From assembly GCA_002256345.1 (NCBI GenBank), contig NKIY01000008.1, positions 1 through 64,000 on the forward strand: a DNA stretch of 64,000 nt, in the 5' to 3' direction. The DNA is from Bradyrhizobiaceae bacterium PARB1 (GTDB lineage Bacteria; Pseudomonadota; Alphaproteobacteria; Rhizobiales; Xanthobacteraceae). Every line of letters begins with the position of its first letter. Positions within the stretch are counted from its first letter, which is position 1. The translations under genes and the position numbers were made by a program. Of the stretch, positions 35,042 through 43,269 are shown in pieces. The notes beneath the pieces were generated by a model. The model had not been told where the DNA came from, made no database searches, and saw nothing but the letters and a program-made list of their open reading frames with translations.

Positions 35042-35957
35042 CGATGAACTCCCGCTTCTGATCCCCTGACTCCTTGATCTGCAGCGAATAGACGCCGTTC
35101 ATCTGGCCGAGCTGGCACCAGAACAGACGTTGCTCGTTGCATTCCAGCCGTACCAGCGTGTCCGGCGTGGCATTCAGCTGCAGCACCTGGCCGACCTTGA
35201 AATTGGCGACCTCGCCGAGCGTGAACTGCCGCTCCTCGAGGATCGCCTTCAACGTCACCTCGGTGCGCTTGATCTCGCTATGCAGCTGGCGGCTCCACTT
35301 CGGATCGGTCGAAGCCGATTCGCCGGAAACGATCTGCGACATCGCGGTGCGGATCGGATTGAGCGCTGCATGCGGGATGACGATGAACATCTCGCCGCCG
35401 CGGTCGAGCGCCTGAAGCAGAATCTTGGAGCAGACCGCCATATTGTTCAGGCGGCCGATCGCCAGATAGTCCATCCGCGTTTCGACACGCTCGAGATTGA
35501 AGGTGACTTCGGTCGCCCGTTCGAAGGAGGATTGCAGCGCCTTGCCGAAGCGCTCGAACAGCGCTTGGGCCACATGCAGCTCCACATTCGAGAAGACGCG
35601 CGGCATGTCGAGCGGCGGCTCCGCGCCGTCGGCGCCGAACAGAAGTTCGATCATTGTGTAAACGAAATCGCGGTCGAAGCCGATCAATACGCGAGCGTCC
35701 CATGCCTGCGCATAGAAGACGGCGGCGATCGCTTCACCCTCGTGGCGGTCCAGAATATCCGACAGCCGCTCGCTGCCGACGCTCATCAGCGAGAAATACG
35801 ACTGCGATGGCGACATCGAGCGCAGGCTTTCCGCGCACAGATTGGTCATCGTGTCGAAGATCACATGCAGCATCGGCATGCGCTCGACGGAGATCCCCGC
35901 CGCGCCGAGGAGCTGGTCCGATCCCTGATCCATACGGCCCGTCTTGGCGTCCGACAT
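35022..35957 (-). CDS. fliM: Flagellar motor switch protein FliM
   Basis: From ATG 35957 the 311-residue protein has the FliM middle domain (SVERMPMLHVIFDTMTNLCAESLR..., FGKALQSSF) and a C-terminal SpoA domain (LEERQFTLGEVANFKVGQVLQLNATPDTLVRLECN). The N-terminal tail lacks the short LSQ..EIDALL motif by which enteric FliM binds phospho-CheY. It overlaps motA by one base (TGATG) and its 3' end overlaps the small membrane gene. FliM is the central C ring component. Confidence 0.9.
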   Translation of the reverse strand: MSDAKTGRMDQGSDQLLGAAGISVERMPMLHVIFDTMTNLCAESLRSMSPSQSYFSLMSVGSERLSDILDRHEGEAIAAVFYAQAWDARVLIGFDRDFVYTMIELLFGADGAEPPLDMPRVFSNVELHVAQALFERFGKALQSSFERATEVTFNLERVETRMDYLAIGRLNNMAVCSKILLQALDRGGEMFIVIPHAALNPIRTAMSQIVSGESASTDPKWSRQLHSEIKRTEVTLKAILEERQFTLGEVANFKVGQVLQLNATPDTLVRLECNEQRLFWCQLGQMNGVYSLQIKESGDQKREFIDDILGR

Positions 35958-36862
35958 CAACCGCGCGCTCCTGCCTTGGCCGGCGCTTCAGCCGATTCGG
36001 CCTTGCCCGCACCGCCGGTGATGGTCTCGCTCTCCACCACATCGATCGACGGACGGTCGGCCGGCCCGATCATCTTGCGGCCGTGCTCGATGGCAATCTG
36101 CGGCAGAGCGCCGTTCATGAAGGCAAGCAACGACTGCTTCACGATCACATAGAGACGCGCCCGCTGCTCGCGCACCATCTTCACCTTGAGCGCCAGCGGC
36201 GCGACGATGCCGTAGGACAGGAAGATGCCGACGAAGGTGCCGACCAACGCGGCGCCGATGAAACCGCCAAGAAGTTTGGGCGATTGATCGAGCGCACCCA
36301 TCGCCTTGATGACGCCGAGCACGGCCGCCACGATACCGAGTGCGGGCAGGCCTTCCGCGATCATCATCAGCGCATTGTAGGGCTTCAGCTTGCTGCGGAC
36401 GATGGTTTCGATTTCCTCATCCATCAGCGCCTCGATCTCATGGGTGCGCGCGCTACCCATGACCAACAGGCGGAAATAATCGCAGATGAACTGCGTCAGC
36501 GGCTCGTTGGCGAGCACGGTCGGGAACGCCGTGAAGATTTCCGAGGATGACGGATCGTCGATATGCGCCTCGACCTCGTTACGACCCTTGTTCCGCACTT
36601 CGCGCATGAGGGAGTGCAGCAAACCGAGCAGATCGAGATAGTGCCGCTGCTTCGGAACGTCGACCGTGATCGCCTGGACGGTGGCCTTGCCGGTGTCGAT
36701 CACGACCTTCCAGGGATTGGCGACGACGAAGGTGCCGACTGACATCCCCATGATGATCACGAATTCCCAGGGCTGCCAGATAACCGCGAGATGCCCGCCC
36801 ATCGCAACATAGCCGCCGATCAGACTGGCGAGTGTGATGATGACACCGATGAGAACGTTCAA
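35957..36862 (-). CDS. motA: Flagellar stator protein MotA
   Basis: The product has four membrane helices, the first starting NVLIGVIITLASLIGGYVAMGG, and a cytoplasmic domain that meets FliG. The segment LPALGIVAAVLGVIKAMGALDQSPKLLGGFIGAALVGTFVGIFLSYGIVAPLA carries the conserved prolines and the third and fourth helices. I place the start at TTG 36862, eight bases after GGAGCGG; GTG 36868 is a close alternative. The frame extends to 37015 but would overlap flgF and adds unrelated residues. MotA pairs with MotB at 20633-21952. Confidence 0.92.
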   Translation of the reverse strand: MNVLIGVIITLASLIGGYVAMGGHLAVIWQPWEFVIIMGMSVGTFVVANPWKVVIDTGKATVQAITVDVPKQRHYLDLLGLLHSLMREVRNKGRNEVEAHIDDPSSSEIFTAFPTVLANEPLTQFICDYFRLLVMGSARTHEIEALMDEEIETIVRSKLKPYNALMMIAEGLPALGIVAAVLGVIKAMGALDQSPKLLGGFIGAALVGTFVGIFLSYGIVAPLALKVKMVREQRARLYVIVKQSLLAFMNGALPQIAIEHGRKMIGPADRPSIDVVESETITGGAGKAESAEAPAKAGARG

Positions 36863-37009
36863 GCGCACCGCTCCGATTAGAGGATACTCCCGTGTAGGCA
36901 TCGATGCTTGCACGAAGCTGACATCTCCCGGTTTTGGCCAGCCCCGGACAAGCCTGCTCGGAGAGTTTGCATGCAGTCGCGCGTGCGAACCTGAAACCCG
37001 GATTCCAAG

Positions 37010-37783
37010 ATGCAATCAGCGCTCTATGTCAGCCTTTCGGCCCAGGTCTCGCTCGAGAAGCGGCTCGAAACCATCGCCAACAACATGGCGAACGTGAAAA
37101 CGGCGGCATTCCGCGCCGATGCCGTGAAATTCGAGACCGCGCTGTCGCGCGCGGCGACGCAGCCCGTCGCCTTCGCATCGCCGGGCCAGAACTTCATCTC
37201 GCGCAAGGAAGGCGCGGTCACGCAGACCGGCAATCCGCTCGATGTGGCGATTACCGGCAACAGCATGGCCGCTTATCCCGGAGGCCCCGATCCCGGTGCG
37301 ACCACCTGGATGGCGTTCCAGGGCCCCAATGGCCCCGTCTATACCCGCGACGGTCGCATGCAGATGGACATCAACGGTCAGCTGCGCACGCTTGCCGGCT
37401 ATCCCGTTCTCGACTCCGGCGGCACGCCGATCATTGTCGATCCCGACGGCGGTGCGATGACCATCTCGCGCGACGGCACGATCTCGCAGGGCATCAATCA
37501 GGTCGGCCAACTCGGCCTGTTCGATATTGCCTCGGATGCCAAGCTGGAACGCTTCGGAAATTCCGGCGTGATCCCGGACAAGCCTGCAACCGCGGCGCTC
37601 GACTTCGTCACCGTCGGCTTTCAGCAGGGCTTCGTCGAAGGCTCGAACGTCGATCCGCTCACCGAACTCACGCATATGATGATGGCGACACGCACCTTCC
37701 AGAATGTGAGCTCGCTGATTCAGGACTCCGAAAGCTCCGTCCAGAACGCCATTCGCACCCTTGGCGACCCGTCCAAGGCGTGA
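37010..37783 (+). CDS. flgF: Proximal rod protein FlgF
   Basis: The 257-residue protein has the rod-protein N-terminus (LYVSLSAQVSLEKRLETIANNMANVKTAAFRAD), the segment FISRKEGAVTQTGNPLDVAITG and the C-terminus VDPLTELTHMMMATRTFQNVSSLIQ. FlgF joins FlgB and FlgC in the proximal rod. It is transcribed away from motA; about 147 bases lie between the two starts and should contain both promoters. fliI follows 18 bases downstream. Confidence 0.95.
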   Translation: MQSALYVSLSAQVSLEKRLETIANNMANVKTAAFRADAVKFETALSRAATQPVAFASPGQNFISRKEGAVTQTGNPLDVAITGNSMAAYPGGPDPGATTWMAFQGPNGPVYTRDGRMQMDINGQLRTLAGYPVLDSGGTPIIVDPDGGAMTISRDGTISQGINQVGQLGLFDIASDAKLERFGNSGVIPDKPATAALDFVTVGFQQGFVEGSNVDPLTELTHMMMATRTFQNVSSLIQDSESSVQNAIRTLGDPSKA

Positions 37784-37801
37784 GGTTGACCGGAGTCTGA
37801 G

Positions 37802-39133
37802 ATGAACGCGCTCGAAAAGCTCGAATCCACCATCGCCGTGCTGCGCAAGGACGTGCCGGTGGTCCGTATCGGCGGCCTCGTCTCCGAAGTGACCTCGACG
37901 CATTTCCGCGTTTCCGGCCTCGCGCGCCACGTCAAGCTCGGCGAATTGATCGGGCTTGAGATCAACGACAAGGTCCATCTCAGCGAAGTCGTGCGCATCG
38001 ACAATGACGGCGTCACCGCGAAGCCGTTCGAATCGAATATCGCCGCCGGTCTCGGCCTGCCCGCCTTCCGCATGCCGCCGAAAGCGCTGACGCCGCATCC
38101 GGGCTGGAAGGGTCGCGTCATCAATGCGCTGGGCGAACCGCTCGACGGCCTCGGCGACATGCCGGTGGGCGAGCGCGCGATGCAGACCGACGGCGATCCG
38201 CCGCCGGCCTTGAAGCGTTCGCGCGTGAACAAGCCGCTACGCACCGGCGTCAAGGTGATCGACCTCTTCACCCCGCTCTGCATGGGCCAGCGCATCGGTA
38301 TCTTCGCCGGCTCCGGCGTCGGCAAGACGACGCTGCTGTCGATGCTGGCGCGCAGCACCGGTTTCGACACTGTCGTTACCGCCCTTGTCGGCGAACGCGG
38401 ACGCGAAGTGCGCGAGTTTCTGGAAGAATCGCTCGTCCATCACAAGACCCGCGCCATCACCGTCGTCTCCACGTCGGACGAGAGCCCGATGATGCGCCGC
38501 CTTGCTCCGAAGACGGCCATGACCATCGCCGAATATTTCCGCGATCGCGGCGAATCGGTGCTGCTGATCGTCGATTCGGTGACGCGTTTCGCCCATGCCT
38601 CGCGCGAAGTCGCACTGGCGACCGGCGAGCCAGCGATCGCGCGCGGTTATGCACCAAGTGTCTTCAGCGAATTGCCCCGCTTGCTGGAACGCTCGGGCCC
38701 CGGTCTCGAAGGTCAGGGCAACATCACCGGCGTATTCGCCGTACTGGTCGATGGCGACGATCACAACGAGCCGGTGGCGGACACCGTGCGCGGCACGCTC
38801 GACGGCCATATCGTGCTCGACCGCGACGTCGCCGATCAGGGTCGCTATCCCGCGGTCAACGTCCTCGCTTCGGTGTCGCGCCTCGGCCAGCATGTGTGGT
38901 CGCCGGAGGAAGCGACGCTCGTGCGCAAGCTGCGCGCCATGATCGCACGCTTCGAGGACACCCGGGATCTGCGTTTGATGGGAGGCTATCAGCCGGGCCG
39001 TGACAGCGAACTCGACCAGGCGGTCAATCTCGTTCCGAAGATCTACAATGTCCTCGGTCAGTTGCCGTCCGAGCCGCCGTGTGACGAGCCGTTCCAGGAT
39101 TTGCTCACTGTGATCAAGAGCGCGCTTGGCTGA
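37802..39133 (+). CDS. fliI: Flagellum-specific export ATPase FliI
   Basis: The 443-residue protein is an F1-beta-like ATPase. The Walker A motif GSGVGKTT lies at 170-177, Walker B near LLIVDSVTRFAHA, and the family stretch VLVDGDDHNEPVADTVRGTLDGHIVLDRD follows. FliI powers export-substrate loading with FliH and a FliJ-like protein. It is the second gene of the divergent flgF-fliI pair. GGAG lies ten bases upstream of the start. Confidence 0.96.
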   Translation: MNALEKLESTIAVLRKDVPVVRIGGLVSEVTSTHFRVSGLARHVKLGELIGLEINDKVHLSEVVRIDNDGVTAKPFESNIAAGLGLPAFRMPPKALTPHPGWKGRVINALGEPLDGLGDMPVGERAMQTDGDPPPALKRSRVNKPLRTGVKVIDLFTPLCMGQRIGIFAGSGVGKTTLLSMLARSTGFDTVVTALVGERGREVREFLEESLVHHKTRAITVVSTSDESPMMRRLAPKTAMTIAEYFRDRGESVLLIVDSVTRFAHASREVALATGEPAIARGYAPSVFSELPRLLERSGPGLEGQGNITGVFAVLVDGDDHNEPVADTVRGTLDGHIVLDRDVADQGRYPAVNVLASVSRLGQHVWSPEEATLVRKLRAMIARFEDTRDLRLMGGYQPGRDSELDQAVNLVPKIYNVLGQLPSEPPCDEPFQDLLTVIKSALG

Positions 39134-39160
39134 TGACGCCCCATGCGCGGCGCGTAGCAA

Positions 39161-39613
39161 CTAACCGCCGATGCGGCCTTCCTTCTGCATCTCGTCCTTG
39201 CGCATCGGCATCGCATCGATGCGCAAGAAGATGTCCTTCGCGGCAAGCGGATGATTGGAGGTGAAGGCGGTGTTGCCGTCCTTGCCGACAAGGAAAATGC
39301 GGAACTCATTGCCATCGGCTGCAAGCCGCTTGCGCAGCAGCCGCGCCTGCTGGCCATCGCCCACCGCTTCCATCAGCACGACATTGCGCTCGAACAAGCC
39401 GCCCGCTGCCGCTTCGAGATGACGGCGCTGCGTGCGCAGCTCGCTGTCTTGCGCCGACGACGCCACCAGCACCAGCACGCGGCTCTTCCATCGCAGTCCT
39501 GCCAAAGGATCGGCCGCGGCAGGTACGATGCCTGCGAGTGCCGTAAAGACGCAAACGATCGCAGCAATGGCAATGCGGCCGCTCAGGGCGGCGCGATAGG
39601 AAACGCGTTTCAT
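39161..39613 (-). CDS. Secreted DUF4174-domain protein
   Basis: From ATG 39613 the 150-residue product has a signal peptide (to about AAADP, residue 36). A thioredoxin-like DUF4174 domain follows, with LAGLRWKSRVLVLVASSAQDSELRTQRRHLEAAAGGLFERNVVLMEAVGD. There is no CxxC motif. The family's function is unknown. The gene is convergent with fliI, only 27 bases away, and the ATG upstream frame to 39676 is less likely because it precedes the signal peptide. Confidence 0.78.
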   Translation of the reverse strand: MKRVSYRAALSGRIAIAAIVCVFTALAGIVPAAADPLAGLRWKSRVLVLVASSAQDSELRTQRRHLEAAAGGLFERNVVLMEAVGDGQQARLLRKRLAADGNEFRIFLVGKDGNTAFTSNHPLAAKDIFLRIDAMPMRKDEMQKEGRIGG

Positions 39614-39789
39614 TGGGCTGTCCCCTGCCGACGTTGCGGCGCTTCTGCGCCCGCTTCGGAGCATGACGCATTTCAAACCAGCCTACACGGCAATTGTTTC
39701 ATGGCAGCGTCGGCACGGAACAAAAGGACGCACCCGCGAAGCCATTTTCCGTTGCAGCGCCGAAGTCGGGAACTGGCGATCGTGACCGT

Positions 39790-40953
39790 TCAACCGACGT
39801 CGCGATGATTGCCGTTGTCCTCTCCGGCTTCTTCGTCCGACCATTTCCAGCGTCCGCCGCCGGCACGCTTGGCGGCGTAAAGCGCCCGATCGACCTGTTC
39901 GAGCAGATCGGACGTGGTGGCCTCCGGATGATCCATCGCAGCCGTGACGAGGATGCCGGCGCTGGCGCCGATGCGGATCGGAATATCGCCGACTTGATAG
40001 GGTTTCGACAGCGCCATGACCGCCCGGCGGGCCATCGAAAGCGCCACGTCACGGCCGACATCGCCCGGCTGAACGCTTCTCAGCAGCATGAACTCATCGC
40101 CGCCGAAACGGCACGCAATGCCATCATTGCCCATGCATTCACCAAGCCGGGCCGCGACCTGACGCAGCAATTCATCGCCGGTGTGGTGACCATGACGATC
40201 GTTCACCAGCTTGAAACCATCGAGATCGATAGCCACGATCGCCACATGACCGCTGCCGTTCTGAAGCGCTGCCACGAAAGCCGAACGATTGGGCAGGCCG
40301 GTGAGAAAATCCTGGCTCGCTTGCTGGGCCAACGCATGCTTGGCCTCAAGGCGCTCTATGAAGGCCGTGCTCAAATGGCGCGAGGCTTCGCGCAGCGTCA
40401 GCCAGAACAGGAACAGCATCGTGGCGCCGATGGAATAGGATGCCTCGGGCCGCATGAATGCGGCCGTCACGATGGGCCCGAACAGCAAAGCCGCCGTGAG
40501 CAGCACGATCCATGGCCGGATCGCGGCGCGCGACACCATGCCAACGCAGAAGGACATCGCCAGGCCGAAAGCAAGCCAGGCGCCGGGCGCATCGCCGAGC
40601 TGCAGTGCCCGGAATGACAGCATCCCGAGCGACGCACCGAACGCGGCAGCGCCGACGCCATAGAGGCGCTCCCAGCGGATAACACCGGCATCCGAAGCCA
40701 GCGGTCCGCGCGACTTGTAGAGATGCAGGCTGACCAGCCGGGCCGACGCGGTGATAAAGACGAAGAAGGAAATGATCGAATAAACGACATCGCCGCTCAT
40801 CCAGGCCAACGACACGCCACCGATCACCGAGGTCAGGCTGATCGCAGCCACCTGCGGAAATGACGTATACAGCAGTTCGACGAGTTCACGCCGAATCTGC
40901 GGACTTGGATGTCGGAAGCTGGAACGAACCGCGTTCTGCATGGCGCGGACCAT
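39790..40953 (-). CDS. Membrane-bound diguanylate cyclase (GGDEF)
   Basis: The 387-residue protein has about six hydrophobic helices (35-195) and a C-terminal GGDEF domain (about 210-375) with the intact active-site motif GGDEF at 284-288 and DFLTGLPNR at 215-223. It should make cyclic di-GMP from two GTP. The usual RxxD inhibitory site five residues before GGDEF is absent (the segment reads CMGNDGIACRF). GGGAGGAG precedes the ATG. The proximity to the flagellar locus suggests a role in the motility-adhesion choice; that is inference. Confidence 0.9.
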   Translation of the reverse strand: MVRAMQNAVRSSFRHPSPQIRRELVELLYTSFPQVAAISLTSVIGGVSLAWMSGDVVYSIISFFVFITASARLVSLHLYKSRGPLASDAGVIRWERLYGVGAAAFGASLGMLSFRALQLGDAPGAWLAFGLAMSFCVGMVSRAAIRPWIVLLTAALLFGPIVTAAFMRPEASYSIGATMLFLFWLTLREASRHLSTAFIERLEAKHALAQQASQDFLTGLPNRSAFVAALQNGSGHVAIVAIDLDGFKLVNDRHGHHTGDELLRQVAARLGECMGNDGIACRFGGDEFMLLRSVQPGDVGRDVALSMARRAVMALSKPYQVGDIPIRIGASAGILVTAAMDHPEATTSDLLEQVDRALYAAKRAGGGRWKWSDEEAGEDNGNHRDVG

Positions 40954-41164
40954 GCCATCTCCTCCCTAACAAGGGGTACCCAAGGATGCAAAAGTGGCAG
41001 GTTACGCACAACAAAAGGCAGGCTTTTTGGCTGGCGTTAGTGGATCGATCACCAGCCTCCCCGGCCGCAGGATTTGGAACCCACCGAAAGAATTTCGCCG
41101 CGTTGCCTTCACGATCCCGCACGCGCTAGATCACTGACACTCACTCTCCATCCGAAAGACCCCC

Positions 41165-41965
41165 GTGCTTCCCTGGAAACTGATCGACACCACCGACGTG
41201 CCCGACGGCAATGTGCCGCTGCGGCTGATGCAGCGTGGCAAGGAGTTCACCATCAAGCTCGGGCAGAACGAGCTGATGAGCAGCCGCCTGTTCGGCTCCG
41301 AAGAGGCGCTGGCGACGCTGACCTGCTTCCGCCTGAAGGATGTGAAGGCGCCGAAGCTGTTGATCGGCGGCTATGGCATGGGTTTCACGCTGCGCGCCGC
41401 CCTCAAGGTGCTCGGACCGAAGGCAAACGTCACCGTGGTGGAACTCCTGCCGGCAATCGTCGCCTGGGCGCGCGGACCGATGGCCGAACTCACCGGCGAC
41501 AGCCTCGACGATCCGCGCGTCACCATCGTCGAGGGCGATGTCGTGAAGGCGATCAAATCGGCGAAGGGCGTCTATGATGCCGTTCTGCTCGATGTCGATA
41601 ACGGGCCGGAAGGGCTGACGCGCAAATCCAACGACGCGCTCTACGACCTCTCCGGTCTGCATGCCAGCCTCGCTGCTCTGCGCCCCGGCGGCGTGCTCGC
41701 GGTGTGGTCGTCATTCCCGCACCCGAAATTCACCAGTCTGCTGCGCAAGGCCGGCTTCGCCACCGAGGAGATCCCGATCCGCGCCGCCGGCCCCCGCGGT
41801 GGCGCGCGGCATGTGATCTGGCTGGCGACCAAGCCGAAGGCTGCGGCGGCTCAAGCAACCAGGTCTGCACCAGCAAAACCTGCCGCAGCGAAAGCCCGCG
41901 CAGTCAAAGTGGCGGTCAAACAACCGGCGAAGCGCAAACCGGTCCCTGCGAAAAAGAAGTCATAA
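41165..41965 (+). CDS. Spermidine-synthase-like methyltransferase-fold protein
   Basis: The 266-residue product starts at GTG 41165 (MLPWKLIDTTDVPDG). It has a Rossmann-type fold with LIGGYGMGFTLRAAL (motif I), VVELLPAIVAWARGP and VYDAVLLDVDNGPEGL. Such proteins are annotated as spermidine-synthase-like, but true polyamine substrate residues are not obvious, so the substrate is unknown. Residues 222-266 form a Lys/Pro/Ala-rich basic tail. It lies between a cyclase and a binding protein gene, with a strong hairpin after it. Confidence 0.75.
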   Translation: MLPWKLIDTTDVPDGNVPLRLMQRGKEFTIKLGQNELMSSRLFGSEEALATLTCFRLKDVKAPKLLIGGYGMGFTLRAALKVLGPKANVTVVELLPAIVAWARGPMAELTGDSLDDPRVTIVEGDVVKAIKSAKGVYDAVLLDVDNGPEGLTRKSNDALYDLSGLHASLAALRPGGVLAVWSSFPHPKFTSLLRKAGFATEEIPIRAAGPRGGARHVIWLATKPKAAAAQATRSAPAKPAAAKARAVKVAVKQPAKRKPVPAKKKS

Positions 41966-41970
41966 AACAG

Positions 41971-42000
41971 GGAAGCCCGCGGCATTGCTCGCGGGCTTCC
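41971..42000. terminator. Strong hairpin between convergent genes
   Basis: GGAAGCCCGC at 41971-41980 pairs perfectly with GCGGGCTTCC at 41991-42000 around a ten-base loop. A-rich sequence precedes it and TGATATTTGT follows. It is placed to end both the plus-strand gene stopping at 41965 and the minus-strand gene stopping at 42049. Confidence 0.75.
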
Positions 42001-42048
42001 TGATATTTGTCATCGGCCAGTATTTGTAGCAGCTTGGCGGCTGCGCGA

Positions 42049-43044
42049 TCAGTCGACCTTGAGATTGGCGGCCTTGACCACCTTCTCCCACTTCTCGGTC
42101 TCGGCGACGATCATCTTGCCGAAGGCTTCCGGCGGTCCGACCAGCGGCTCGCCGCCGAGGTCGATCAGGCGCGCCTTGATCGCCGGCTCTTGCAGTACCT
42201 CGTTCACCGCGGCATTCAGCTTGGCGATGATCTCCGGCGGCGTCTTCTTCGGCGCGCCCATACCGAACAATGCGCTGGCTTCATAGCCCGGCACGGTCTC
42301 AGCAACGGTCGGGACATCCGGCAGCAGCGCCGATTTCTCGGTGGTGGTCACCGCCAGCGCGCGCAGATTGCCTGAGCGGATATGCTGGATGATCGACGGC
42401 ATATTGTCGAAGATCACCTGCACCTGACCGCCCGTCATGTCGGTGATCGCCAGCGCGGCGCCGCGATACGGCACGTGCTGCATCTTGGCGCCCGTCAGCA
42501 TCATGAACATTTCGCCCGACAGATGCACCGAGGTGCCGTTGCCCGACGACGCCATGTTCACCTTGCCCGGATTGGCTTTCACATAGGCGATGAATTCGGC
42601 GACGGTCTTGGCCGTGATGTCCTTGTTGACGGTCATCACATTGGCGGTGCGGTGGAAGGCGGCCACCGGCGCGATATCGCGCACGAAGTTGAAGCTCAGC
42701 TTCGAATACAGCGTCGCGTTGATGTAGTTGGCTGGGTTGACCAGCAGCACCGTGTAGCCGTCCGGCTCCGCATTCACCACGGACTCGGTGCCGATATTGT
42801 TGCCGGCGCCGGGCTTGTTCTCGATGATAAGCTGCTGGCCGAGCTTTTCCGACAGGCGCTGCCCGATCAGGCGCGCCAGAATGTCGGTGGCGCCGCCCGG
42901 CGGGTAGCCGACGACAAACCGGATCGGTTTGTTCGGATAGTTCGAGGCCTGCGCCAGTGCGGCGCCGGTCGGCACGAGAGCCGATGAGACGAATGCGGAA
43001 AAGCCAAGCGCGATCAAACCGATCGCGGCGCGACGAGAAGCCAT
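42049..43044 (-). CDS. Bug-family (TctC-like) periplasmic substrate-binding protein
   Basis: The 331-residue protein has a signal peptide with an SRR motif (residues 1-32) and the Bug pattern: YPNKPIRFVVGYPPGGATDILARLIGQRL, VENKPGAGNNIGTE-like (IIENKPGAGNNIG) and PDGYTVLLVNPA. Bug proteins bind carboxylates or similar small molecules and feed tripartite tricarboxylate transporters. No TctA or TctB genes lie nearby, as is common for orphan Bug genes. It diverges from an acyl-CoA ligase 225 bases away, possibly sharing a pathway. Confidence 0.92.
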   Translation of the reverse strand: MASRRAAIGLIALGFSAFVSSALVPTGAALAQASNYPNKPIRFVVGYPPGGATDILARLIGQRLSEKLGQQLIIENKPGAGNNIGTESVVNAEPDGYTVLLVNPANYINATLYSKLSFNFVRDIAPVAAFHRTANVMTVNKDITAKTVAEFIAYVKANPGKVNMASSGNGTSVHLSGEMFMMLTGAKMQHVPYRGAALAITDMTGGQVQVIFDNMPSIIQHIRSGNLRALAVTTTEKSALLPDVPTVAETVPGYEASALFGMGAPKKTPPEIIAKLNAAVNEVLQEPAIKARLIDLGGEPLVGPPEAFGKMIVAETEKWEKVVKAANLKVD

Positions 43045-43269
43045 CTTTTATTCCCTCCAGCTGCCGCGACTTGGCGCGCGGTCAGCGTGTGTGTTGAATT
43101 GACAACGCTCGTCTCTAACAAACAATTCGACTATCGACCAGTGCGGCGATACCTGCGGCAGACGCGCATATTTGCCTGCGGCGCATCGCGATGGCACAAC
43201 ATTCTCTACCAACAACAAGAACAAGGAAGCCGTGACGCGCATGCCCCGGCGGTTTCCGCTGGAGGATCC

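Noticed and set aside
37016-38098. Minus-strand frame of 360 codons
   Set aside because: Shadow of flgF and the start of fliI.
39134-39160. Possible terminator between fliI and the DUF4174 gene
   Set aside because: Only 27 bases separate the convergent stops and no stable stem is visible.
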